64,000 bases of DNA from assembly GCA_910577335.1 (NCBI GenBank), contig CAJTMJ010000004.1, positions 62,001 to 126,000 on the forward strand. The letters run 5' to 3'. The stretch comes from an uncultured Duncaniella sp. (GTDB taxonomy: Bacteria; Bacteroidota; Bacteroidia; Bacteroidales; Muribaculaceae). Below are positions 25,977 to 35,341 of the stretch, one piece after another; the stretch's first letter is position 1, and each line of letters opens with the position of its first letter. Below the pieces are notes generated by a model. That model worked only from the letters and a program-made list of their open reading frames with translations, did no database searches and had not been told where the DNA came from. Position numbers and translations under genes: made by a program.

Positions 25977-28900
25977 TTACTTTGTATGTTCTTCCACCCA
26001 TTTGCGAGCATTGATAAATGCGTCGATCCATGGGGTGATTTGGTCGGAATGGCGTGTGCCGGGATAGAAACCGCATTGCCATGGGAAGATTGCCCTTTCA
26101 AGGTGTGGCATCATGGCAAGATGGCGTTCGTCAGCAGAGCAGATACCTGCCACTGAGCAGCGTGAGCCGTTCGGATTGCCTGGATAGCCGTTGTAGTTGT
26201 ATTTTGCTACCACGTTGTAGCTCTCCATTGGCATCGGGAGGTGGAATTTGCCCTCACCGTGTGCAACCCAAATTCCGAGCTTGCTTCCAGAAAGTGATCC
26301 GAGCATTACAGAGTTGTTCTGCGGGATGCTTACGCCGAGGAACTGAGACTCGAACTTATGGCTGTCGTTGTGGAGCATCTGTGTCTTTTTAGGATGCTCG
26401 GGATTGATGAGGTTCAACTCTATCATGAGCTGGCAACCATTGCAGATACCGAGCGAGAGGGTGTCTTTGCGAGCGTAGAAGTTCTTAAGAGCGTTCTTGG
26501 CATTTTCATTCCAAAGGAAGCCTGAAGCCCAACCTTTGGCAGAGCCGAGCACGTCGCTATTTGAGAAACCGCCGCAGAATACTATCATGTTGACATCCTC
26601 AAGGTTCTCGCGGCCGCTCATAAGGTCAGTCATGTGGACATCTTTCACGTCGAATCCGGCGAGGTAGAGTGAATAAGCCATTTCACGGTCGCCGTTCACA
26701 CCTTTTTCACGAATTATGGCTGCTTTCACACGGTCGCCATGTCCGTCACGGCGCAGGGTGATGCCACGTGAAGCGAGTTTGCCATCAAAACCGGCTGGGA
26801 GACGATAACGTATAGGTTGTTTCTTGTAATTCTCATAACGAGAGCGGGCACAAGTCTCACCGCTCTGAAGAGCATCCATGAGGTAGCTTGTGTGGAACCA
26901 TACGTCACGCAGATAATCTATGCCGAGCAAACGTTGAGTTCCGGCATGGTTTACTATTAGTGTGCGTTCATCGGTAGGCACACCTATGTGGCAGAAACGT
27001 ACTCCTGCTTTGGTCAGAATTTCGTCAACCTTAGCTATTTTTGAAGCTTCAACCTGAGCCACAAGTGCGGGATTTTCTGCGAAAAGTATCTTGATGAGGT
27101 CTGTTTCGCCAAGGTCGGCAAATCCGGTTGTGTCTAGTTCGATACCACCGTCTGTGTTTGCGAATGTCATTTCCAGAAGAGTGGTCACAAGTCCGCCGGC
27201 AGCAACGTCGTGAGCGGCGAGCAGCATGTTTTTCTTCACAAGCTCCTGAACAGTCTGGAAGGTTGTCACAAACTTTTCAGTGTCGGTGACTGTGGGTGAT
27301 TCAGCGCCGAGTTTGCCAAGGCTTTGTGCGAATGCTGATCCTCCAAGTTTAAGAGAGTCAGCCGAGAAGTCAATGTAATATAGCATTGAACCCTTGCGGC
27401 GTATCACAGGTGAAAGTGTCTTCTTAACGTCACTCACTTCTCCGGCTGCGGAGATGATAACTGTGCCGGGAGCAAATACCTTATCCTCGCCATATTTTTG
27501 AGTCATGGAGAGAGAGTCCTTGCCGGTAGGTATGTTCACGCCTATCTTGCAAGCGAAATCACTACAAGCTTCCACAGCACGGTAGAGAGCAGCGTCTTCA
27601 CCGGGATTCTTGCAGGGCCACATCCAGTTGGCGCTAAGCGACAAACCTTTTATACCGTCGGTAAGGGGAGTGCCTACGATATTTGTCAAGGCTTCGGCTA
27701 TCGCCATCACAGAGCCTTTGGCAGAATCTATAAGAGCAACTTGCGGAGCGTGACCGATAGAGGTAGCGATACCCTTGGTTCCGCTATAGTCGAGAGCTAC
27801 GACACCGCAGTCGCTAAGCGGGAGCTGTATTTCTCCCTGACACTGCTGACGGGCAATCTTACCTGTGATAGAGCGGTCAACCTTGTTGGTGAGCCAGTCC
27901 TTACAAGCCACGGCCTCAAGACTCAATGTCTGTGCCACATATTGCTCGATGTTGTCTTCGCTGTACTCTACATCTTTATATTTAGTCTCAACAGTGTTGT
28001 CGGTAAGTGTTGTCTTGGGTGATGATCCGAACATGTCGCTCATGGCAAGATCGATTGGCTTCACGCCATCTTTCTGCTCAAATACAAAGCGATGGTCGCC
28101 TGTGGTTTCACCTACAACATACATTGGAGCGCGTTCACGGTCGGCGATGGTCTTGACATATTCAATGTCCTCTTTCTTGAGCACCATTCCCATGCGTTCC
28201 TGACTTTCATTACCGATGATTTCCTTTGACGATAGGGTATGGTCGCCGATGGGGAGCGCATCGATTTCAATCTTACCGCCTGTCTCTTCAACAAGCTCGG
28301 AAAGAGCGTTGAGGTGGCCGCCGGCACCATGGTCGTGGATTGAAACTATAGGATTGTTGTCATTCTCAGCGAGCGCACGGATTACGTTTGACACACGCTT
28401 TTGCATTTCGGGATTGGCACGCTGAACAGCGTTAAGCTCGATACCTGATGCGTATTGACCTGTCTCCACTGAGGATACAGCGCCACCGCCCATACCGATG
28501 CGGTAGTTATCACCACCCATCACTACTACGGCTTCACCTGCTTCTGGAACACCCTTGATGGCATCCTTTGATGCGGCATAACCCACGCCTCCGGCAAGCA
28601 TGATAACCTTGTCGTATGCGTACATCTTGCCATTCTCGTCATGTTCGAAGGTAAGGAGTGAACCGCAGATAAGCGGCTGTCCGAACTTGTTACCGAAGTC
28701 TGACGCACCGTTTGACGCCTTGATGAGAATTTCGGCAGGTGTCTGATACAACCAAGCACGAGGGTTCATCATAAGTTCCCACGGATAGTTGCCGAGACGG
28801 GGATATGATGTCATATATACGGCTGTACCTGCCAACGGTAGAGATGCACGGCCTCCGCCGAGACGGTCACGGATTTCACCGCCGCTACCGGTGGCTGCGC

Positions 28901-29678
28901 CGTTGAACGGCTCGACTGTGGTGGGGAAGTTGTGAGTCTCAGCTTTGAGTGAGAGTACTGTGGGGAGGTCACGCACTTCGAAATAGTCGGAACGTTCGGG
29001 GTGGGTGGGGTAGAACTGTGCTACAGTTGGACCTTCAACAAAAGCCACATTGTCTTTATATGCCGACACGAGCTTGTTGGGGTTTTCCTGAGATGTCTTC
29101 TTTATTAATTTGAAAAGTGATAGCGGTTTTTCTTCGCCGTCAATCACAAATGAACCATTAAATATCTTATGGCGGCAGTGCTCGCTGTTAACCTGAGAGA
29201 AACCAAACACTTCACTGTCGGTTAAAGGACGTCCGAGGCGTTCGCTCAACTGACGGAGATAATCCTCTTCCTCTTTGCTGAGGGCGAGACCTTCACGGCT
29301 GTTATACTCTGTTATGTCAGCAATATGCTCGATTGGAGCTGCGGTGTTGCTGGTGGTGAACACTCGTGAGTTCAGACCGTCGTAAAGACGGGAGAGCATC
29401 TTGTCGAACACCGGTTCGTCAGTGGTGATTTTGTGGAATTCCTCAATTCGGGTAATACCCTCGATACCCATGTTTTGAGTGATTTCCACTGCGTTAGTGC
29501 TCCAAGGGGTGATCATCTCCTTTCGGGGACCGATGAATCGACCTTTCACACTTGTTGACGACAGAGGTGTTGCTCCTGAAAATAACCAAGTTAGTTTTTC
29601 TTTTTCCAGGTCAGAGAACTTGTGGGTAGTCTCCACTGCATAGATAAGGTTGGCACCTTTCTTAAAAAATACGACCAT
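25977..29678 (-). CDS. purL: phosphoribosylformylglycinamidine synthase (large type)
   Basis: A 1233-residue single-chain FGAM synthase for the fourth step of purine synthesis, combining synthetase and glutaminase. After the N-terminal domain come the linker (LSERLGRPLTDSEVFGFSQV), two AIR-synthase-like halves (KAETHNFPTTVEPFNGAATG, HDHGAGGHLNALSELVEE, PTGKDSLSMTQKYG) and the C-terminal class I glutamine amidotransferase with nucleophile Cys in SLGICNGCQLM. Length is normal for the proteobacterial/Bacteroidetes form. Monocistronic, with box TAACTTTG about 84 bases upstream. Confidence 0.97.
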   Translation of the reverse strand: MVVFFKKGANLIYAVETTHKFSDLEKEKLTWLFSGATPLSSTSVKGRFIGPRKEMITPWSTNAVEITQNMGIEGITRIEEFHKITTDEPVFDKMLSRLYDGLNSRVFTTSNTAAPIEHIADITEYNSREGLALSKEEEDYLRQLSERLGRPLTDSEVFGFSQVNSEHCRHKIFNGSFVIDGEEKPLSLFKLIKKTSQENPNKLVSAYKDNVAFVEGPTVAQFYPTHPERSDYFEVRDLPTVLSLKAETHNFPTTVEPFNGAATGSGGEIRDRLGGGRASLPLAGTAVYMTSYPRLGNYPWELMMNPRAWLYQTPAEILIKASNGASDFGNKFGQPLICGSLLTFEHDENGKMYAYDKVIMLAGGVGYAASKDAIKGVPEAGEAVVVMGGDNYRIGMGGGAVSSVETGQYASGIELNAVQRANPEMQKRVSNVIRALAENDNNPIVSIHDHGAGGHLNALSELVEETGGKIEIDALPIGDHTLSSKEIIGNESQERMGMVLKKEDIEYVKTIADRERAPMYVVGETTGDHRFVFEQKDGVKPIDLAMSDMFGSSPKTTLTDNTVETKYKDVEYSEDNIEQYVAQTLSLEAVACKDWLTNKVDRSITGKIARQQCQGEIQLPLSDCGVVALDYSGTKGIATSIGHAPQVALIDSAKGSVMAIAEALTNIVGTPLTDGIKGLSLSANWMWPCKNPGEDAALYRAVEACSDFACKIGVNIPTGKDSLSMTQKYGEDKVFAPGTVIISAAGEVSDVKKTLSPVIRRKGSMLYYIDFSADSLKLGGSAFAQSLGKLGAESPTVTDTEKFVTTFQTVQELVKKNMLLAAHDVAAGGLVTTLLEMTFANTDGGIELDTTGFADLGETDLIKILFAENPALVAQVEASKIAKVDEILTKAGVRFCHIGVPTDERTLIVNHAGTQRLLGIDYLRDVWFHTSYLMDALQSGETCARSRYENYKKQPIRYRLPAGFDGKLASRGITLRRDGHGDRVKAAIIREKGVNGDREMAYSLYLAGFDVKDVHMTDLMSGRENLEDVNMIVFCGGFSNSDVLGSAKGWASGFLWNENAKNALKNFYARKDTLSLGICNGCQLMIELNLINPEHPKKTQMLHNDSHKFESQFLGVSIPQNNSVMLGSLSGSKLGIWVAHGEGKFHLPMPMESYNVVAKYNYNGYPGNPNGSRCSVAGICSADERHLAMMPHLERAIFPWQCGFYPGTRHSDQITPWIDAFINARKWVEEHTK

Positions 29679-29761
29679 AAGTGATAAATATCGGTGATTG
29701 GAAGTTTATACGTTACATGATTGGAAAATTACCGCCTGTTTCAGAGGGCAATATTCCGCTA

Positions 29762-29769
29762 CAAAGTTA
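29762..29769 (-). promoter_or_regulatory. -7 box for purL
   Basis: TAACTTTG on the minus strand, about 84 bases before the purL ATG. I see no obvious purine riboswitch in the leader. Confidence 0.45.
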
Positions 29770-29868
29770 CAATAAATCCTTGGTAACACCAAATAGAAAT
29801 GTCATGTCCTATATTTCCGTTTTATTGTCAAATTGACATTATCGCACTATTTTTACCTGAAAAAGTAT

Positions 29869-29876
29869 TATCTTTG
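29869..29876 (+). promoter_or_regulatory. -7 box for HAD phosphatase gene
   Basis: TATCTTTG, 40 bases upstream of the ATG at 29917. Confidence 0.5.
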
Positions 29877-29916
29877 CACTGTGATAAATGGCAAATAACT
29901 GATAATTAACTAAAAG

Positions 29917-30564
29917 ATGAATAAAATAAAGAAAATAGGGGTTCTTTTTGATTTGGATGGCGTGCTTGTGGATAGCGAAGGCGAGTATTCCAAATTCTGG
30001 GGTGCCACAGGCCGAAAATTTAATGTCGGAGGCGATACTTTTGCTGATGATATTAAGGGAACCACACTCGGTGAGATCCTTACCGGTTTTAATGAAGCAG
30101 ACCGTCACGGGATTGTCGCCGCATTACATAAATTTGAGGAAGAAATGATGTATCCTGTCTTTCCCGGCGTAATGGAGTTTCTAATCGCTCTGAAAGAAAA
30201 CGGGATACCTTCAGCGATAGTCACAAGCAGCGATGATACTAAGATGAATTTCCTTTTTAGACGCCATCCTGAATTTCAGGATTATATAAATGAGGTGATA
30301 ACCGGTTCGATGGTAAAAAACAGTAAGCCGGATCCGGAAGGTTATCTGCTTGGCGCAAGCAAAATCGGTGTCGCACCTGAAGACTGCTATGTGTTTGAAG
30401 ATTCAATGCAGGGTGTTGAAGCGGGTATGCGTTCAGGTTCTACCGTGATTGCTTTGGCTACCACTAATTCTCGGGAGAAACTTCAAACGAAGTCGCCCCA
30501 TTATATTATTGACAGCTTTTTGCAATTGACAATTGACAATGGAGAATTAGCAATTGACAATTGA
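29917..30564 (+). CDS. HAD superfamily phosphatase (beta-phosphoglucomutase-like)
   Basis: A 215-residue HAD hydrolase. Motif I is LFDLDGVLVDSEGEY (D13 nucleophile, D15), followed by a helical cap. Motif II is SAIVTSSDD, motif III K in VKNSKPDPEGY, and motif IV VFEDSMQGVEAG. The cap resembles the beta-phosphoglucomutase/sugar-phosphatase group; the substrate is not assignable. The last 12 or so residues (LTIDNGELAIDN) are encoded by the ATTGACA repeat at 30523-30584, so the original C-terminus was probably near residue 203. Single-gene unit. Confidence 0.9.
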   Translation: MNKIKKIGVLFDLDGVLVDSEGEYSKFWGATGRKFNVGGDTFADDIKGTTLGEILTGFNEADRHGIVAALHKFEEEMMYPVFPGVMEFLIALKENGIPSAIVTSSDDTKMNFLFRRHPEFQDYINEVITGSMVKNSKPDPEGYLLGASKIGVAPEDCYVFEDSMQGVEAGMRSGSTVIALATTNSREKLQTKSPHYIIDSFLQLTIDNGELAIDN

Positions 30565-30584
30565 CAGTTGACAATTGACAATGG
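30523..30584 (+). repeat. ATTGACA heptamer repeat running through a stop codon
   Basis: Repeated CAATTGACAATTGACA units: 30523-30540, then 30551-30584 after a short break. They code the C-terminal tail of the HAD protein and contain its stop codon. The inverted form occurs at the murF end, 33695-33727. Confidence 0.85.
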
Positions 30585-30588
30585 ACTC

Positions 30589-30662
30589 ATCGGCTTTGCC
30601 GCTTTGTTCTGCAAAGAATTGACTTATCGGCTTTGTCGCTTTGCTCTGCAAAGATTTGTCAG
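30589..30662 (+). repeat. two tandem copies of a 37-base unit
   Basis: Copy 1 spans 30589-30625 and copy 2 starts at 30626. Both read ATCGGCTTTGnCGCTTTGnTCTGCAAAGA with a few substitutions. The units include small inverted CTTTG/CAAAG arms. The rest of the 253-base gap to nadC shows nothing I can name. Confidence 0.8.
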
Positions 30663-30817
30663 TTGAGGTCTATAATTGAGAATTGCGACCATAAAAAATT
30701 CCCGATGACGGGTGTCAGTCAGGAATATGTTTTGAGAAATGAATGTTTGACGATGTAAGTTTGTCTGATGACTATAATCAACTATAATATTGAAAATAGA
30801 GTTGTCAAGTCAACTTA

Positions 30818-31669
30818 TCAATCGTTAACTGCTTTGAAGCTCATGTCGAGTCCTTTGACTGAGTGGGTAAGTGCGCCGACTGAGATAAAATCTACGCCAC
30901 ATTCGCCATAGTCACGGAGTGTGTCCAGTGTGATGCCGCCTGATGATTCGACTTCTACCTGACCGTTGATCAGTTTAACTGCTTCACGCGTGCGTTCAGG
31001 AGTGAAATTGTCGAGCATAATACGGTCGATTCCGGCTTTGAGTGCTTCGTTTATCTCATCGGTGTTGCGTACTTCCACTTCGATTTTAAGGTCTTTACCG
31101 TTTTCGGCAAGATACTTCTTCGCTGCATTTACAGCCTGAGTGATACCGCCGGCAAAATCAATGTGATTGTCTTTGATAAGTATCATATCAAACAATCCGA
31201 TGCGGTGATTACAGCCACCACCGATTCTTACGGCTTCTTTCTCAAGCATACGCATACCGGGAGTGGTCTTGCGAGTATCGAGAACCTTGGTTTTGAGCCC
31301 TTCGAGACGAGCTTGGTATTTTGCTGTCTGAGTAGCTATGCCGCTCATGCGTTGCATTATGTTAAGCATTACTCGTTCGGTCTGCAGGAGTGAACGCACA
31401 CTCCCTTCCACTTCGAAAGCTATATCACCGGGTTTGACATGCGCGCCGTCTTTTATAAAAACGGTCATCTTCAGAGACGGGTCGAATTTCTCGAACACCT
31501 TGCGGGCGATATCCACACCTGCCAATATACCTTCTTCCTTGACTATAAGGCGTTGTTTGCCTTGCTCGTCTGCCGGAATGGTACTAAGAGTGGTATGGTC
31601 GCCGTCACCAACGTCTTCGGCAAAGGCAAGTGTCAAAAGGTCGTCAATTAGCTGATCTGTAGTTTCCAT
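30818..31669 (-). CDS. nadC: nicotinate-nucleotide pyrophosphorylase (quinolinate phosphoribosyltransferase)
   Basis: A 283-residue enzyme that converts quinolinate and PRPP to nicotinate mononucleotide in NAD synthesis. Conserved residues are visible in RMSGIATQTAKY, DTRKTTPGMRMLEKEAVRIG, GGCNHRIGLFDMILIKDNH, EVEVRNTDE and ESSGGI. Length fits the family. nadA and nadB are not in the window. It is divergent from rlmH with 38 bases between starts. Confidence 0.96.
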   Translation of the reverse strand: METTDQLIDDLLTLAFAEDVGDGDHTTLSTIPADEQGKQRLIVKEEGILAGVDIARKVFEKFDPSLKMTVFIKDGAHVKPGDIAFEVEGSVRSLLQTERVMLNIMQRMSGIATQTAKYQARLEGLKTKVLDTRKTTPGMRMLEKEAVRIGGGCNHRIGLFDMILIKDNHIDFAGGITQAVNAAKKYLAENGKDLKIEVEVRNTDEINEALKAGIDRIMLDNFTPERTREAVKLINGQVEVESSGGITLDTLRDYGECGVDFISVGALTHSVKGLDMSFKAVND

Positions 31670-31707
31670 ATTTTAAGTCGAATTATATAAAATAAAATTA
31701 TAAACAG

Positions 31708-32181
31708 ATGAAAATCGTTCTGCTCGCTGTGGGTAAAACCTCTACCGATTATCTGATTAAAGGTATAGAGGGTTTTATAAAACGTATCAACCATTATGTG
31801 CCGATGGAGTTGAGTATAATTCCCGACTTGAAATCGACAAAGGGGCTGACAGAGGAGACGCAGAAGGTGCGTGAGGGTCAGGCTATGATAGCTGCGTTGC
31901 AATCGGGCGATGTGGTGGTGCTTCTTGATGAGCGGGGGAAAGAGTACACTTCCCGTGAATTTGCTTCTCAGATTGACCGCAAGATGGTGCAGGGTATCAA
32001 GAGGCTTGTGTTTGTTATCGGTGGACCATACGGATTCTCTCAGGAGATGTATGACAGGGCAAATGAAAAAATTTCTCTGTCAAGGATGACATTCACTCAT
32101 GAGATGGTGCGTCTGTTCTTCGTGGAGCAAATATATAGGGCTATGACGATACTTCGGGGTGAGCCATACCATCATGACTGA
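31708..32181 (+). CDS. rlmH: 23S rRNA (pseudouridine1915-N3) methyltransferase
   Basis: A 157-residue SPOUT methyltransferase of normal length. The family signatures are LDERGKEYTSREFASQI, the knotted SAM site FVIGGPYGFSQEM, SLSRMTFTHEMVRLFFVEQI and the terminal YHHD. It methylates the pseudouridine at 1915 in helix 69 of the 50S subunit. It converges with the small membrane gene, leaving three bases between stops. Confidence 0.97.
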   Translation: MKIVLLAVGKTSTDYLIKGIEGFIKRINHYVPMELSIIPDLKSTKGLTEETQKVREGQAMIAALQSGDVVVLLDERGKEYTSREFASQIDRKMVQGIKRLVFVIGGPYGFSQEMYDRANEKISLSRMTFTHEMVRLFFVEQIYRAMTILRGEPYHHD

Positions 32182-32184
32182 TGG

Positions 32185-32367
32185 CTATAGATTTGCAATC
32201 TTGAATATTATCCATATTATGGCAAACGCAATGACTGTGTAGGTGATGGCACTACGTATGAAAAGCCACAAACGGTTGCTTCTGCCTGATGACAGCCAAG
32301 TGTAAAACCCGGCTGAAATCACCCCGAAGGCTATAGCTGCCAATACCCAGTATTCCACCTCTCCCAT
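32185..32367 (-). CDS. small two-helix membrane protein of unknown function
   Basis: A 60-residue protein (MGEVEYWVLAAIAFGVISAG...) with two predicted helices, about residues 6-25 and 38-58, separated by SSGRSNRLWLFIR. It lies six bases downstream of ddl on the same strand and was probably co-transcribed with it. I do not recognise the family. Its compact fit between ddl and the rlmH stop supports it being real. Confidence 0.65.
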   Translation of the reverse strand: MGEVEYWVLAAIAFGVISAGFYTWLSSGRSNRLWLFIRSAITYTVIAFAIIWIIFKIANL

Positions 32368-32373
32368 TGCGGA

Positions 32374-33570
32374 TTATTTTTTGAATTTACCACCTTTAAG
32401 ACCGCCTTTTGCGCCGCCTGAGAGTGAGAATATATTCTGGTCGTAACTTACGGTTTTCTGACCCTGTTCGCGTTTGCGTTTTAGCGCAAGATGAACGAGG
32501 CGGTCCATGAGTTTGTCAAAGGGCAGACCGGTTGCTTCCCAGAGATAGAATGAGAGAGAACCGGGTATTGTGTTGATCTCGTTGACAAATATTTCTTTGG
32601 TGTCATCATCAACTATGAAATCGATACGGCTAACGCCATGACAGCTGAGCACACGGAATGTCTCACCGGCGAGGAAACGTATTCTGTCAGTCATATCCTT
32701 GGGCAAATCAGCAGGTATGCGTTTCTGTGAAGCCTGCATACCTTTAGCTCCCTTGGTTCCGCCCATGTACTTATCCTCATACGAGAGGATTTCCGCACTC
32801 TTTATAGGCTCTTCGAGTACTGAAGATTCATATTCATCGCAATCTCCGAGCACGGAGCAGTTGATTTCCTTAAGGTTGTCAACCATGTGCTCCACTATGA
32901 TACGTGCTGAGTATTTTTCAGCGATTTCAATTTTTTCAATAAGCTGTTCTCGGTTTGCAGCTCTACCGATACCTACGCTTGAACCGAGATTTGCGGGCTT
33001 TACTATGACTGGATAACCGATTTTGGTTTCTATTTTTTCAATGAGCTGATCACGCTGTGCGAACCATTGTTTATCCGTAAACCACACATAATTGATCACA
33101 GGAATGTCAGACGAAGCAAGGATCATTTTCATGGTTATTTTATCCATGCCGTTTGCGCTCGCAAGAGTGTCGCATCCTGCGTAAGGTATACCTATAGTTT
33201 CAAGCACGCCTTCAAAAATACCATCCTCCACATTTGATCCGTGAAGTACCGGAATCACCACGTCGAGTGTGGTGAGCGGACCTTTGTTGCCAAACATTCC
33301 TGCGGGTTTAGAACGGTAAAGGTTATAATCGCCATAAACAGGCTTCATATAAACTTCGGTACATTTGGCAAGAAGGGATGGGATATCACGATAGTTAGCG
33401 ATTTCGAAAAGAGCATCGCCAGTGTAATATTTCCCTTGTTTGGAAATATATATGGGAGTAACATCATATTTCTCACGATTAATAGCATGCATTGCCTGTG
33501 AGGCTGAGATTACTGAAATTTCATGCTCGGTGGAACGACCTCCGAAGAATACTCCAATATTGGTTTTCAT
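32374..33570 (-). CDS. ddl: D-alanine--D-alanine ligase with Gly/Lys-rich tail
   Basis: A 398-residue ATP-grasp ligase making the D-Ala-D-Ala dipeptide for peptidoglycan. Motifs: VFFGGRSTEHEISVISA at the N-terminus, HGSNVEDGIFEGVLETIGIP, GYPVIVKPANLGSSVGI, then RIDFIVDDDTKEIFVNEINTIPGSL carrying the Mg-binding Glu/Asn. The C-terminus (about 370-398) is an added tail ending GGAKGGLKGGKFKK, not needed for the fold. The neighbouring membrane Mur ligase would use its product. Confidence 0.95.
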   Translation of the reverse strand: MKTNIGVFFGGRSTEHEISVISASQAMHAINREKYDVTPIYISKQGKYYTGDALFEIANYRDIPSLLAKCTEVYMKPVYGDYNLYRSKPAGMFGNKGPLTTLDVVIPVLHGSNVEDGIFEGVLETIGIPYAGCDTLASANGMDKITMKMILASSDIPVINYVWFTDKQWFAQRDQLIEKIETKIGYPVIVKPANLGSSVGIGRAANREQLIEKIEIAEKYSARIIVEHMVDNLKEINCSVLGDCDEYESSVLEEPIKSAEILSYEDKYMGGTKGAKGMQASQKRIPADLPKDMTDRIRFLAGETFRVLSCHGVSRIDFIVDDDTKEIFVNEINTIPGSLSFYLWEATGLPFDKLMDRLVHLALKRKREQGQKTVSYDQNIFSLSGGAKGGLKGGKFKK

Positions 33571-33633
33571 TATATATGGTTAATTATGATTATAAACAAA
33601 TCTGATCACACTCTAAAAATTCATTTAGAAAGA

Positions 33634-33727
33634 TTCAATTAAATCGAATTGAACAAAATCGAATAGAATAGAATCGAATTGAACTGAAATGAATTGTCAA
33701 CTGTCCATTGTCAATTGTCCATTGTCA
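33634..33727 (-). repeat. GAATyGAATT-type simple repeat joined to ATTGACA-type heptamers
   Basis: 33634-33694 is a degenerate run of AATCGAATTGAA/GAATAGAAT words. 33695-33727 is a run of TGTCAAyTGTCCAT units, the reverse complement of the heptamer at the HAD gene's end. The last copy overlaps the Mur ligase stop codon (33725-33727). It fills most of the 154-base gap to ddl. Confidence 0.75.
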
Positions 33728-35311
33728 CTTGAACGTGTCCGGCAGGTCATTTTCATATAAGATAGTGTCGCCCGGACGAAGCATAGTGGCTAATAGTGAC
33801 TGTGCTTCAGCAAAACTGTTTACCTTGTGGATTTTTGCTGTGCGTGGGCTTACATTTTCAATCCCTGTCACAATTGCTTCACGGTTATATTCACCTACGA
33901 TGATAGCTTCATCGGCGCAATTTGCAATCTTAGCCCCGAAAGCCTCATTGAGTTCAGCTTGGCGATCGCCGAGTTCAATCATTCCCGGTGTCACCACAAT
34001 GCGCTTCCCTTGTGTCATCATTGCAAGCACATCTAAAGCCATTTTAGAACCGGTAGGATTTGAATTGAATGCATCATCTATAATGGTCACACCTCCTGCG
34101 GTGCGTTTCATGTTAAGGCGATGTTCCACCTGCTCGATTTGGCTTACAGCGTATTGAATCTTATTCACAGGCACATCCAAACGCAATGCCACGATAATGG
34201 CAGCAAGTAGATTTGACACATTACATTCGCCCACAAGTTTGGTTTTGAATTCAGTTTTACAACCGTCAGGGCTTACCAATCTGAATGTTGTACCTGTAGG
34301 AGTGTAGGTTATATCCTCAGCGATATATTCAGCCGTATTTGTAGCGGTTACAGCGTAACGGATACATTCCACATTATTGACGGGGCGGTTAGCCACAAAT
34401 GGGAAATCATCATTGACCACCGCTAAGCCGTCAGCCGGCAATGAGTCGATAAGCTCAAATTTTGTGCGCTGCACATTTTCAATTGTCTTGAATGATTCGA
34501 GGTGCTGCTCGCCCACTGCGGTGACAATACCTATTTCAGGATGCACGAGGTCACATATCTCTTTAATGTCGCCGGGTTGTTTTGCTCCCATCTCCACGAT
34601 GAACACCTCATTATATGGCTTGAGATATTCTCTCACGGTGCGTATCACACCCATTGTGGTGTTGAAACTGCCCGGAGTCATCATCACGTCGAATTTCTCT
34701 TGGAGGATTCGATTAAGATAATGCTTGGTGCTTGTCTTGCCATAGCTGCCGGTGACACCTATTATTTTCAAGTCAGGCATTGACTCAAGTATACGCTGAG
34801 CGTCCTTGTAATATTTTCCGTTGATGTGTTTCTCTACCGGTTTCAGGATGTAATTGGCAGCGAGCAGGAACAAATGTGAAAAACAGTAGATGAGGAGAAG
34901 ATATATAGCTGCGAAATCCAATGAATACCCTTTGGTAACACAAAAGGCTATTACAATCGCAAGTACTATTGCCGCAAGTAGTAGCATGACCGAGAGTATT
35001 CGCCATGCTCTGCGTGTCATTACTAAAGGCTTCTTATATTTCTTTCCGGCAAGTATGAATATATTTACAATACATACAAGACTTATCAGGTTTGTTGAAA
35101 CGATAGGCACTGATAGGGTGGAAAGAGCCGCAAGTACTACCGCGCCCGATACAAGACGCATGGTTGATGTGGTGTCATGTGAGGTCGAAAGCCAGCGGTT
35201 ATAACGTTCGTTGCGATAAGAATTTTGCTGGAGCATCATAAGGTCTCGCTTAAATTCAAGCACGACATTTATTGATGCTAATACTATGGCTATTATGGTG
35301 ACTGCCAACAT
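33725..35311 (-). CDS. membrane-anchored MurF-like Mur ligase
   Basis: A 528-residue protein. The first 160 residues hold four to five hydrophobic helices (residues 1-15, about 52-72, 76-90, 105-125, 130-155) instead of the soluble UDP-binding domain of classical MurF. The central ATP domain has GVTGSYGKTSTK (about 185-196), GSFNTTMGVIRT, VEMGAKQPGDIKEICDLVHP and TAVGEQHLESF; the C-terminal domain has DDAFNSNPTGSKMALDVL. The MGA.K.GDI and DAFN-NP blocks are MurF-like, so adding D-Ala-D-Ala is plausible, but a different ligation on a membrane substrate is possible. It follows the hydrolase gene (30-base gap) and precedes ddl. Confidence 0.85.
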   Translation of the reverse strand: MLAVTIIAIVLASINVVLEFKRDLMMLQQNSYRNERYNRWLSTSHDTTSTMRLVSGAVVLAALSTLSVPIVSTNLISLVCIVNIFILAGKKYKKPLVMTRRAWRILSVMLLLAAIVLAIVIAFCVTKGYSLDFAAIYLLLIYCFSHLFLLAANYILKPVEKHINGKYYKDAQRILESMPDLKIIGVTGSYGKTSTKHYLNRILQEKFDVMMTPGSFNTTMGVIRTVREYLKPYNEVFIVEMGAKQPGDIKEICDLVHPEIGIVTAVGEQHLESFKTIENVQRTKFELIDSLPADGLAVVNDDFPFVANRPVNNVECIRYAVTATNTAEYIAEDITYTPTGTTFRLVSPDGCKTEFKTKLVGECNVSNLLAAIIVALRLDVPVNKIQYAVSQIEQVEHRLNMKRTAGGVTIIDDAFNSNPTGSKMALDVLAMMTQGKRIVVTPGMIELGDRQAELNEAFGAKIANCADEAIIVGEYNREAIVTGIENVSPRTAKIHKVNSFAEAQSLLATMLRPGDTILYENDLPDTFK

Positions 35312-35341
35312 TTTTTATTTATATGAAATTGTTATCAATAA

